Below are positions 34,410 to 45,500 of a stretch of DNA of 64,000 nt, piece by piece (positions within the stretch are counted from its first letter, which is position 1; the number at the start of each line of letters is the position of its first letter). This DNA is from Patiria pectinifera (taxonomy: Eukaryota; Echinodermata; Asteroidea; Valvatida; Asterinidae), in contig CM057149.1 in the NCBI GenBank assembly GCA_029964075.1, forward strand, positions 26,798,197-26,862,196, written 5' to 3'. The notes beneath the pieces were generated by a model that saw only the letters and a program-made list of their open reading frames with translations, was not told the origin of the DNA and did not search any database. A program made the translations under genes and the position numbers.

Positions 34410-34570
34410 TTGATGACGTCATAATGACGTCATACATGCCCTTCCCATCGTCTAATTTTTTTTGCGTCCGTCTTTTTTTGGAAAAGATATACCATGGAGA
34501 TGCTTTTGTGAAAACATGTTGCTTTTGTCCACTGTGTCAGGACTTTTTTCATCAAGGTACCTCACTATGT
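34410..34570 (+). repeat. TGACGTCATAATGACGTCA repeat, copy C
   Basis: GATGACGTCATAATGACGTC, then CATCGTCTAATTTTTTTTGCG, ACCATGGAGATGCTTTTG, TTGCTTTTGTCCACTGTGTC and AAGGTACCTCACTA. It abuts the low end of the plexin-like fragment. Confidence 0.65.
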
Positions 34571-34619
34571 ATGTTACCTTCGAAGCCTCGTAGCATTTCC
34601 CAACGACTGGAAAGTACCT

Positions 34620-34774
34620 AGCTGCTGAAAGTGTAGGAAGCTCCTTCCTACACTGTGGATACTGTATGATAAGTCAACGTTTTCACCATTATGGCACACT
34701 CGACTCGTTCTGGACGTGCCGGTGCATGGGCTTATGGAGATCCTCTCGTTGAAATTTCCGATATGAAAACACAT
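34620..34774 (-). CDS. Possible further plexin Sema segment
   Basis: The minus frame here reads FHIGNFNERISISP, then RTSRVCHNGENVDLSYS. In plexins the Sema domain has a stretch ending in (T/S)R(I/L)SRVC.(D/N)DP.F.SY, and SRVCHNGENVDLSYS is a fair match. It lies in the expected order about 100 bp downstream of the clearer plexin segment, although stops separate the two. It may be a second exon or continuation of a decayed copy. The low-coordinate part (34574-34620) merges into a repeat. Confidence 0.35.
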
Positions 34775-34866
34775 TGATGTGAGTGATCGAAATGGCTAAT
34801 GTGCTCAGTAAGTTGATGATTCGATGGAAGTCGTCTAGAATTATTTACTCCACAAGTCATAATTAT

Positions 34867-35375
34867 TCACCATGTTCCATAGGTCACTGGTGGATATTCA
34901 AAGCCATCCAGATCAGAAGATGTTGCTCCAACGTACACGTAGCCACGATAGTTTTCTCTCCCGGGGATGCCACGGTGTGCCATGATCCGTCGATCGGTTT
35001 TAGACAAATCCATCAAAATTCGCAGCTGGCACTGATTTTGGTATTCGCTACCACACGTAATCAGCACCCGTAGGGGAGGGTAACTTATCAAATATTAAGT
35101 TGGAGTTGGTGTCTGTACCCAGGCTATCAGTGTCGTACGTAGTGACGTTCGTCATGCACGGGATAAGCATGTTGTTCAGTCTGAAGAGCCTATTGACAGC
35201 CCCGATATAAACGTCCCCCGATTCCTGATCGACGGTGAAGTGGTAAAATTTTGCGTTGGGATTGGAGTGAGGATCCTCGTACGAGAAAAAAAAAGCTATT
35301 TAGTTTGAACTTGGCTAATTCACCGTGCAACACAGCTACTGCGATGTGGCAGAGTAATGAAAACACAACAGACAC
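34867..35375 (-). pseudogene. Plexin-like fragment: signal peptide and Sema start, frameshifted
   Basis: Plexins are single-pass membrane receptors for semaphorins. The start codon at 35375 opens a signal-peptide-like stretch, MSVVFSLLCHIAVAVLHGEL. After a run of nine T's (35285-35293, minus-strand sense) the frame shifts. It then reads SNPNAKFYHFTVDQESGDVY and IGAVNRLFRLNN, the plexin signature (VD..(T/S)G.VY(I/L)GAVNRL), to TDTNSNLIFDKLPS. A second shift in a CCCC run near 35062 leads to RVLITCGSEYQNQCQLRIL and NYRGYVYVGA. With one base fewer in each run the frame is continuous for about 170 codons, so either two homopolymer errors are present or this is a young pseudogene. It stops at YGTW* unless GGAACATG|GTGAAT is a splice donor. 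The rest of a plexin gene was not found. Confidence 0.6.
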
Positions 35376-37579
35376 ACCTCAACGATACAACTAAAAGCAG
35401 CGATGTTTTTACCACCATTCGAAAGAGTCGGGTAAAAGGTTCACGGTTTGTGTGTGGTTCATTACGAACGAACGAACATATACCAGCTAACACATCACGT
35501 TGCACAACGTTGTGCAATGTTGTGAAAAGGTTGTCATTTGTCATATTGAACGGACCATTGTTAAGTTGTTTGCACTATTTCAATTTCTCGGTGTGCGAAT
35601 GCGACTCTATTTTTGGAACTTGTTTCCGGGTGGAAAAGGTCAACCTTTACCACACACTTTTTAAACGCACAAAATTAAATACTTTGCGGGTGGTTAGGCG
35701 TATTCGATGTAGCTTCATAAGGTGTTGGAAGTTGGCAAATTAGTTCTTGATGCGACCATGCTCTCAATTGCACCTAACTCGGCAGTGGCTGGTTTGAAAT
35801 ACCTGGATGTCCCGACTACGTTTCCACAAACTAACATTTCGCTTTTAAATTTAATTCAGGTCCCATTTGTTTATAACCAAAGGTACCTCGACTGAAGGTG
35901 AGTTTTGCCGGCAAAAATACACCCGGCAAGAATAGTGTCGCAATCAATCACCAAAGCTTTGGAACTCGTAATACTGTTCTCCTTCAGAGATTTGTTAGAT
36001 CAATTTTTGGATTGTGTTTGTGGACTTAAGTGCTGGAGCAGAATGTGCAACTCATAAAAAGGTTTCATTATGAGAAGTCTGATCCAAGATTCTGGATTGT
36101 TATTGTAATAAATAGTCGCATGCTGTGAATAATAATTAATTGATGCATTATTTCCTTGTTTCTTGTCGTCCGTTTCTTTTAGACCTGAGTCATCACTTTA
36201 AAATTTGGGATTTGAGTAAGCGGTGAAAATTTTCACAATAAGTCTTTTAAAATGGCGATTTGCTGTTATGCCGATAAGTCAGTTTTCGTCCTTTATTACA
36301 GATCATGTAAGATACAAAAGGAAATATACGACAAAAAAAACCCTCGGTTTTATTCCCGTTTTAATGATTTCCTTTTTTTTAATAATGCAAACTCCATCAA
36401 ACTAATTAAGATGAAACAAGAAGGTAATTAAATTAAAGACAATGAGATTTGTTAAAGCTTTCTATAATAATATATTTCATTTTTTTTGTCTTGGCGTTTT
36501 ACTCTGTTATTGTATTCGACATTCTGCAATATATTGTGTTATTCTTCGTTTCTATATAATTGCGTGTCTGGGTATCGTGTTGCATCTATGATTAGTTGTC
36601 CGATGTGAATGTTTATTGTTTTTATTATTTATGTCTATATGTTTGATAATGTATCCATCGAATTCAGTCCACTTATTTTCCTTTTTGTCAAATAGTCTTA
36701 TCGCAATGGAATGCTGTGCCATACTGTTTTGTTTTTGTCGTTCACAATCTTTCTGGTCCATCGTTCAGTGTAACGTCGCGTCTAGTTTGTTTTTAACTAA
36801 ACAAACAAGCCATTATTTCAGTAAAATTGATTTTCTACTTGATGATTGCAAACAAGTAACTTATAAATTTCTATATGTACATTTTTTTAAAGTAGGCTAC
36901 TTGAACTATGCTTGGCTGAATAAAATAACTGTAGTCTATAAACTCATACCTATCACACTGACACACTTAACCAGCAACAAACATTGAGAACAATCTTTTG
37001 TATATCATACGGGTAAGAGAGAGCGGATTTTATCGCATTTTTGAAAACAAAACTTCTTCATATTGAGCATCTGACCGACGTACTAAATTGACGAAGGAAA
37101 ATGATATGGAGTTTAGAGGTAAAAAAGTAGCTACTTTGCTCTTTGGTAGTCCAAATTTAATATAAAAAAAATGTGATATATACTTATAAGAAGTTATAAA
37201 ATATAACTAGGGAATCGAAAATTGTTTCAATTACCGTTTTGTATAATGTTAGTTTGATTACCCTACAAGGGTTGGGCTATTTAGGTGTTTTGTTTAGGAC
37301 GGGGTGTGTGCTTAATATCCATATGTACGATGGCCGATTTTCCTGAGGAATTTTGGTTTGTTGGTAATTTACAATATGACGTTATTTAGTTACACAGCGG
37401 TAACCACAAGAAGGTGCTCTACTTTATGTTTTTTTTCCCATTATTGGTAAAAAAAACCCTAAACGTTATTTCTTTGGGCCAGTACCCATCAACTTAAACA
37501 ACGTTTGACACCCATACTTTCATCATTTTAGTGATGTTATCCCCTTAACGTAAAATTGTTCCATCATATAAATTCTAAG
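35376..37579. other. Intergenic upstream of the plexin fragment
   Basis: No gene recognised. Frames 35357-35743 and 36616-36987 are open but featureless. If the plexin fragment is a live gene, its promoter and 5' UTR would lie near 35.4-35.7 kb; no TATA box was singled out. Confidence 0.3.
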
Positions 37580-37870
37580 AAATAATAATAATATAATAAT
37601 TTATTCAATACGTAACATAATAAAAACATAAAAAACGGAATATAACCGAAAGAAACAAACATAAATTAAAATAATTTATTAACAATAGTCAATACATATG
37701 ATTAAAAACAATCAAACTAAGAACAGGTAGCAACACGTACAAATTCACATACAAAAAAAATCTCAGATCCATACACTACAAAACATGGACAATCACCCAA
37801 CAAACATCCCAACACATATATTAAAAACAAATTAAAAAACAATAACATGAGGCACTTATGCAAACTTAAT
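37580..37870 (-). mobile_element. Possible LINE 3' tail, inverted
   Basis: AATAATAATAATATAATAATTTATTC at 37580-37606 is followed by about 250 bp of A-rich, G-poor sequence. On the minus strand this would be a T-rich 3' UTR ending in a TTATTA microsatellite, as in LINE tails. No coding part is visible. Confidence 0.35.
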
Positions 37871-38149
37871 ACACAAAAAAACTCAACGAAATGTTAACTC
37901 TTTCATGCAAGAATTGCAAAAACAAAAAGGAATTCCAAAACAAAGAAATATGTGCAGAAAAGTCAAAAAATAAAAGCGGCTTCTCACGCAAAATGGCGGC
38001 CACATTAGATTCCAAGTATGCATTGTAGTTAATCAAGTGACTATGAGTTGGGTTTGAGCAGAGAAAAATGTGGTTTTGACTCACAAATAGGCCTATTTCA
38101 AAACATTTAAATATTTACACAAATTCAAATATCGAACTGACAAACTATA

Positions 38150-38693
38150 GGTTTTCCCGGCCAATTTCCAAAAATTTTCATTCACTTCTGAAAATTGGTC
38201 ATTCATTTTCGTCTGAATTGGAGAATCGCTCTGAACACGCGTTTCATTTTCGCTATACCAGAGCATTCGATCCCGTTTCAGTTCAATCAATGTGGTGATT
38301 GAGCAGCTCATTTCGTTTATGCTCATTCAGATTCGTTTACAAGACTTCCTTTTCGCTTTTAGAGGGCGATTTCAAACATTGGTCATTCTATTTCACCCTT
38401 ACTTTAATGTCATGTGATGCAATCTGCTAGTTTGAATGAGAAAAACGTACTTTTGATTGCCCATTCACGAAATTGTATGCCAGAACTCTGCGTGAAAAGG
38501 TATGCTTGCGTAACTGAATGCACAGGTAACGTAATTGGCCGTCTGTTTCTCAAAATCGAATGCACGGTCAATGAATACTATTGGACTTTCGTTGAATTGA
38601 AATTGGATTAAAGACGTGCATTCAAATTTAGACGAAAACAATGACCGATTTTCAGAAGTGAATTGACATTTTAGGAAATTGGCCGGGAAAACC
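38150..38693. mobile_element. MITE with 20-bp perfect, about 70-bp imperfect inverted ends
   Basis: GGTTTTCCCGGCCAATTTCC at 38150 is mirrored exactly at 38674-38693. The symmetry continues inward with ATTCACTTCTGAAAATTGG and TCATT..TTTTCGTCT. About 544 bp, non-coding; interior phrases such as GGTCATTC(A/T)TTTTC and GAATGCAC recur. A single related end, GGAAATTGGCCGGGAAACC, lies at 39532-39550. Target duplication unclear. Confidence 0.75.
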
Positions 38694-39179
38694 TTTATTA
38701 AATGTGCTACTTGATTGTAAGTAAGTAATACGATTAAGTACCGTGTGAAGTCATTGCGCTTATATCATGCTTTCATTTTTGATAGAAAGGGAATATACCA
38801 TTATTGCGCCGCGATGGTTAGGACAAAACTCTTTTGTTTTCAAATGCAACCTTAAAATGATCGAATTTAGTTTAGCGCACTATCGGTTACATATCCATGA
38901 ATAAGAATTATTTTCCTGGATCATAGTCCGAGTATCACCCGTTGTCCAACGGAACACCCCGCCCCCCCCCCCCCACGTGAACAACGTCTAATATAATTAT
39001 GTGGACAATGCAAATTGTATGCGACCTCCACCAATTGGAGTCGACTTTAGAAATTATGACGTCGTTTCGATCAGAAATGTGGACTAAGCTGTTGATTGGT
39101 CAATTTGACTGACATTTTGTAATACAACAACTGGTAACGGAAATGAACCTCGGAGGAAAATAGGAAAATATATCGATTA
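38694..39179. other. Intergenic, no gene recognised
   Basis: Contains a C run of about 14 bases near 38961. Nothing else supported. Confidence 0.3.
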
Positions 39180-39550
39180 AAAAATCTTGTTTCTAATTTC
39201 AATGACCAAACGATGAAAGTGATTGCCCATAAATGAAAGGGAAACGAAAAGCATGGTAATACGTAATAAGCCCACAGACGTTCGCCAATTTGAATGCGTC
39301 AACCGTCTAAAGGTTGCAGAGACTTAATTTAAGACTGCTACAAATTAAGTCTTGAATGCACCAAAACAAAATAGGATGCCCGAAAACGACGACGAACATT
39401 CAGAGCAAAGTCTTGGCTGCCTAAAAATGAAATTCAATGTCCCCAAAATAAAAAAGAAACCCCAATTTTATCACATGTGCAAAACTCACGCGGAATTGAA
39501 TGGCTGATAATGAAACTGATTAGGAAAATTCGGAAATTGGCCGGGAAACC
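39180..39550. mobile_element. Partial copy of the GGCCAATTTCC MITE
   Basis: Ends with GGAAATTGGCCGGGAAACC. Its interior has the same style of phrases (ATGAAAGTGATTGCCC, TTGAATGCGTCAA, GAATTGAATGGC). The left end could not be located. Confidence 0.4.
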
Positions 39551-41500
39551 TGTAACTAAATTTATATTTTTTACATAGATACCATACAAATATTATAATG
39601 CGCATTACCATACAAAACAGTTGTTAAAAATATTTAACTTATACAGATTAAAATGTAAACATTAGTCTGAAATATAAAAAGACATTATATATTTGCAGTT
39701 ACCCGGAAACGTGCCAACCGATTCAATGGCATAAGCCTTGTTCAAAGTGAATACAACACTCAAATCAAATACTCTGTGAAATTACTCTGCATGGAATGGT
39801 ATAATTTGGAAGACAACCAACATTAAACGTGGCTTGAAAATAGGGTGCCAGAGGACAGCGGTTTTATTTTACACAACAGTCTGGGCAAAATACGTAATGG
39901 CGTCTTGAACGTAGGCTAAATGACGAAGCGGGTTATATCGAATTAGGTTAATCATTCTTTCTGATTCACGGCTCTGGAGGATTTAGGTCCGAGAACCACC
40001 CAGCATCGTGTGGAGTCCTGCAGAATTAACCACGGTGAAGCCTCCCTCGAGGCGCGCGAGTCTCCACGAATCGCCCGCGAATCGCCCGCGGAAAGAAAAA
40101 GCAAATGATCATACTACCTTTAAAGCAACTTTGCAGGATGAGGCTCAGTAAAATGATAAATCTAGATGATTTTTTCACCAACATAGCATCCTCTGTTCAA
40201 TAAAGTCCTCTTCTAAACGTTTTAACACCGACTTATATAAATGGTTTAAAAAAAAAAGGTTTAAGCGGGTTATACAGAAGCATGAACATAAATAACACTC
40301 AAGTGTTTAAAAACATTTCGAAGAAATTTGTAAATATACATCAGTCAAGTTATTCTTACGAAAAAAGTACATCAGTTAATATAAAAAGTATTTGTCTTTT
40401 CCGAGTAATCTAGATCCGCGGGATGTCATTTTTTTAGTCTGTTTCTAGTTCGATAAAACAAATGGTATGGCACTCAGGTATGGCACTCATTTTGTTACTG
40501 CAACTCCAGTTAACCCCTTGTTACTTTCGACGGATAATGAAACAAAACACAAATTTAAGAAGGAAATTTACAAAATATTTAATACCTGAAAAAAGCATCA
40601 TTATTATATCATGCTCTGGACAGAAAAGAATTTACAAATGGTGAAAATATCAACAGTATACAATAATAAAATATATATTTAAATACATATTTTAATTATA
40701 TCTATAGAGTTTCGAGTTAAATCAAAGTATTTGGCCCCTATACAGTATTCTGATGTTCAATACAGTATATTATTATCTTTGGACTAGATGCTTATAATAC
40801 CCATGCAATTCTGCGTATTATAGCCTTCAGAAGTGCATTTTTAATACAACAACGTGCTACAATACTTCTGTTTTGTTAACATGTCCTAGCTCCACACAAC
40901 TAATCAATCATCGTAAAATTCTGCTTGTAACCATTTGTTTCAACATTCATAGTTTAGATATAGTCTTTAATTTTCATTTGAGCCGTTTCCATTCATTGAC
41001 ACATATTGACATTTAACCAGGTAACATCAAGTAATATATACTACCCCCCTTCTTTATTATTGGTTCACGCTAGTCCATGACGCCACTTTTACGTTAGATC
41101 AAGCAATAATCTTGATTCACCTGCACATATAAACAATCGATGCTGATTTATTAAAGAAAGCTTTAAACGGCCTTTTTGGTCCTAGTATTTGGCACGAGTA
41201 TCTTTCTGTTTCTCCTTCTTGGCTATACTTGCTCCTTCCAAATAGTTATTTCCATGGTAGCTCTCATTTGGAATAAATAACTATTGGGTCATCAATCCCC
41301 GGTTAATGATTGTTTATTCTACATTTTTGTTTGGCACTTTCGTTTTTTTTTCTTTAAGTTCTTACACTCCGAAAGTTTCATTGTTATCGCTATGGTTGTG
41401 TATATATGGTTTTTAATTCCCAACCTAGTTTCTCAGGGCAGTTGCGTTGGCCCCATGACGTTTGAACCCCGCTCTCAACCCAAAGGGTCGATTTGAATTG
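39551..41500. other. Intergenic, no gene recognised
   Basis: AT-rich. Short duplications only (GAATCGCCCGC twice at about 40069-40090; TATGGCACTCA twice at about 40464-40488). No coding signature. Confidence 0.35.
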
Positions 41501-41507
41501 AATGTAA

Positions 41508-41513
41508 TTTATT
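41508..41513 (-). terminator. Candidate distal poly(A) signal for TBK1
   Basis: AATAAA on the minus strand, about 920 bp past the TBK1 stop. Using it would place the 66-bp minisatellite in the 3' UTR. A nearer variant, ATTAAA, lies at 42164-42169. Which is used cannot be told from sequence. Confidence 0.25.
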
Positions 41514-41696
41514 TTACTGTAGAAACTGCGGGTGAAGGGCTAAAACCCGACGGCTTTGTTGAGGTCCAATCCCCCCTTAGCCCCACTTCTCGAATACTTG
41601 CAATGATAGGTCGGAAATGACTGAACTCCAAAAACTATCCCAAGTCAGATTTGACCGGGAATCCGGTTTCTTTTTGAATTGGTAATGTTTTTCCGG

Positions 41697-42110
41697 GTCA
41701 AAATGACACGCCTCTGAATCAATTGCTGGGTCATCAGGTTCAGCTAAAGCTGATGGCAAAAGTGTCATTTGACACTCTTCTGGATCAATTGCTGGGTCAT
41801 CAGGTTCAGCTAAAGCTGATGGCAAAAGTGTCATTTGACACTCTTCTGGATCAATTGCTGGGCCATCAGGTTCAGCTAAAGCTGATGGCAAAAGTGTCAT
41901 TTGACACTCTTCTGGATCAATTGCTGGGCCATCAGGTTCAGCTAAAGCTGATGGCAAAAGTGTCATTTGACACGCTTCTGGATAATTGCTGGGTCATCAG
42001 GTTCAGCTAAAGCTGATGGCAAAAGTGACATTTGACACGCTTCTGGATCAATTGCTGGGTCATCAGGTTCAGCTGAAGCTGATGGCAAGAGTGTCATTTT
42101 GACCCAGAAA
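41697..42110. repeat. 66-bp minisatellite, about six copies
   Basis: Units start near 41722, 41788, 41854, 41920, 41984 and 42051, giving a 66-bp period with one unit two bases short. Each carries ATTGCTGGGTCATCAGGTTC and AGCTGATGGCAAAAGTGTCA. Copies are over 90% alike by eye. As 66 is a multiple of three, both strands stay open: the minus strand repeats a 22-residue unit (MTLLPSALAEPD...) and the plus strand another. No start context, splice site or family supports translation. Confidence 0.9.
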
Positions 42111-42432
42111 TATATTTGTTTGACCCTGAATACTATCAGGTCAAATACGACCCAGATTCTGTGTTTAATTTGATTTGGGACTTGTTAGTATGTGGTCAAC
42201 CCTTCCTACGAAACAAAATGTTTGGTACGCCACTGTCCTGTGTTTAAGGTTTTGCCTTGGATGAACAATAAATGTTATTGGATTGAAATGGAATGTATTC
42301 CGAAGGATTAAAAGGACGTGGAAGGAGACGAAGCCATGGTCCTCTCGGCCCGTGGGTCCTGTCTGTGTGTCGCCGCCGGGCCGGGCTGCAGCTCGGCAGG
42401 GCGTCCTTCCCAACTTTGCATGATCTTCATGC

Positions 42433-42562
42433 TCAGCAGCCGTACAAGTCGAGGCTAGGGTCGGAGAGGTCTAGCGATATATTCTGCATTTCCTCGGTCA
42501 GATCTTGACTCTTCTTCACTATGGCTTGGGTTTCCGGTCTCCGAATTTGCCAGTCCTGCAAC
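42433..42562 (-). CDS. TBK1: TBK1 exon 18 (C-terminal adaptor-binding helix)
   Basis: [20 protein letters not shown], then [17 protein letters not shown] to a TGA at 42435-42433. It aligns with the vertebrate C-terminal helix (KLKEEMEGVVKEL...), which binds TANK, NAP1 and optineurin. Acceptor CACATTCAG? is not seen; AATGTGCAG precedes GTTGCAGG and keeps the frame. Confidence 0.82.
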
Positions 42563-45500
42563 CTGCACATTCAGATATAAACGATTGGACAGGAAAGATG
42601 TCAGCGAAATCATACTCTATTGTTGCAATATTCGTTAGCTTTAACACGAACACTTCCAGATCAGAGCCGTATTGCCATACGAGGGGTACCTATTTTGGAC
42701 GCCATTTCTGTTCCAAGAATGGGGGAACAATTCTTTCATGAGACTTCGATGGAATTGTCATGGTTTTGTTTATAGCATTGGTGACAGAATTATTAGAGAA
42801 ACTAGTGACAGTTCACAACAGTCCCATAGAGTTGGACATAAAAATGGTGTCCAAATTGACAGTTGTCGCAACTCTCTTCTGTTTACGGCCCTTAGCGTGT
42901 CACAATCACTGAGCCACCAGGCGATTGTCTAGAAGATTCCGTTTTTCACTTGCATTGAAATCTTGCATATTCAGCATTGAAATCTTGCATATTCAGCAGT
43001 TATTGATAAGAATAATGATATTTTGGAGGGCTAATCATCCTTACTCGCCGCTGAGATGCTAAACTGCGATGAACGCAGCTACAACGTGGTCGGGCAGAAA
43101 TCTCATTCTAAAAATACATTTGTCAGATTTTACTAGAAACCAGTTAAATTTGACTAGCCATTCAGGGTCAGCTGGGTGGAATTGAAACTCAGTCAGTATT
43201 GGAAAATATTTATGCAGATAACTAACATTTGAGTCAAATCCAACTACTTTTGCTAGTCATAGTATGAAACTTTGCATGCTTATGTTTCACTAAATTCCAA
43301 GTCAATTTCAATAATTAGGAAAACCAGTCAATAAGGTTAATTGACGGACTGTTGTTTTTAGAGTTAAGGCATGTAAAGGCGCCTTAAGCAGCCGCCATGC
43401 GACCCAGGTCTGACCACGGAGCACAGCCAGATCAAAAGTGTTGATTCTATCTTTTTTGGGGTCCCCTTCTTGTGTTTGTTTCCCAAAATAACTCTGTATT
43501 CATTATACATGGTCGGTGTCTTTTCTTAGTTGTAGAAAATATAACCATGTTCGGAAAACTGCCTGTAACCAAACTTTTACCAAAACAGGCACCAACACAG
43601 ACCGCTGTTGAGAACGGCCACAATGAAACGGTTTCTCGTGACTTACTCTCGTTTCAAGTCTCGGGGCATCGGCACCCGCAGGTCTGCAAATCCAGAGTCT
43701 GCCAGATGATGGACATGATCTTCCCCAGAAGCCAGACTACCTCCCCCGCGTGGTCCGATGACGACGTAAACACTCCACGGTGTCTGGTTGTTTGCCTCTC
43801 GGAACTCCTTTGGTTCCCCCAGCTGGACGACAGAGGTTTGTGTACTCGCTGAAGGGGACACCAGGCGAAGAGTTTCATCCTGACAAACAAAAAAGGGTCG
43901 GAAAGGTATATCAAAAGCTATATAACACAAAGTAATGTAAGTATTAGCCTGGTAAACCTTCCCTGTTTCGTGTCATGGATTCTTGTCTTGTAGATACTTT
44001 TATTACTAAAGTCACACCAAAGGAAGGCCGGTTCATTCTTGAATGAGGGAAATTTTTGTGACGGCACCATACGACTTTGCAAAAGTTGAACTCATTTCTG
44101 AGACCCAGCGAATTCTGCTCTGAACGTCTCGTGACGTCAAATTCGCCAGGTATAGGGATTCACATTTAAAAATTTGGTACTCTTCAACAAGACGGTTGCC
44201 CAATGCACTACACGCGAACTCGAAGCGAATTCTACGTCGCAAATTACGTTTTCTGGGGAATTCGCGGAAACTATTACTGCTAAGTCAATTTTGCGAGTTA
44301 GTAACATGACCTCAAATGTAAATTTTGTTACCGTCTTATTATCAATGCAAAGTACTTATCTAAGCTATATCAAATTGTTTTTCTACAAATTTTTGAATCA
44401 CATGCTTTAAACTCTACGTGAATAAGTTAGGAGCTGGAGGCGCCACTCACCGTGAACGGGGCCTTGTAATGAAAACTGTTTGCAGCTTGTAGATGAGAAA
44501 TATCACTTTCAATACTGTTTAGTTCCTCTTGACATCTTTCTCCCAACTGCAACAAAAAATACAAACATATTAATATCCTGTTGTTTGAAATTCTTTACCG
44601 TTGTCCTTTTCAGTATACATGTACAACTATCTAGATCTAGTTTCTGTTCTTTTGGCACAGAAGTAAAATACTAGTTACAAGTATTATAACCGCAAAATTT
44701 GTTCAACAGTATGTTGCTGAACTATAGGCTTTTTGGTTACTTTAATACTTGTATATCATTCAAATCGCATGGAAAGATGCTTCAATTTCGTTCCAAGACG
44801 TCGTTGGGCTCCGTTGTCAATTTCAATTTCAAATTTACACTAATAAAGTTCAAATGGAGTGCAGTTAAATTCACGAATGTAACATTGTAATTCTTCCTAA
44901 TATAGTTTTTGAAAATTCATCTCATATGGAGATTTTTGACGTTGCATTAAAAACAACCCGACTAAATCTTGTTTTGTAATTCATTTAGCGCTTCGGTCAT
45001 TTAAATTCAATGCGTACATTTCTTGAATTGCAAGGGAGGAGAATGCAGGACGAAAATAATGACACCTTAAAATGATATCTGTGATGTTCAGTCGAGTTTG
45101 ACTGCACGTTGTAATGAAATAAAAACCTACGTTACCTTAGTTATAGCTAGTTCTTCAGTAGAAAAGTCAGACACCAGTGGGGTCAGGCATTGATCCACTT
45201 CGGCGATTCGCTGCCTGAAGGAATAGGCTGTGCTGTATTTTGATATAACGGTAATATTGCATTAGACAATATGACACGGAGCATTATTGTGTCCAATAGT
45301 GTCAAATGGTTATCTCAAATAGTGCAAGTGTCATAATATAATTTCAACGAGGCATCACTCACCCGAACCATTTCATCATCTCGGAATGTGTCTCCAGCCA
45401 ATTAGTTTCACAGTGTTCATAAACCAGCGAAATTATCTTGTGTAACGTGTCGTTAAACCTGATTCTGTAACAGATCAGAAATAATGAATTTAAAGTACCT

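Noticed and set aside
41577..42010. Repeat-containing proteins encoded by the 66-bp minisatellite
   Set aside because: Both strands stay open only because the period is divisible by three. There is no homology, and the region lies downstream of the TBK1 stop.
43641..43646. TAA after exon 17 as the true end of TBK1
   Set aside because: The sequence is a strong GTAAGT donor, and exon 18 downstream is in phase and matches the TBK1 C-terminal helix. Kept only as a possible isoform end.
42293..43930. Plus-strand and alternative minus-strand frames over TBK1 exons 17 and 18
   Set aside because: They are shadows of GC-richer real exons; only one frame gives phase-consistent splicing.
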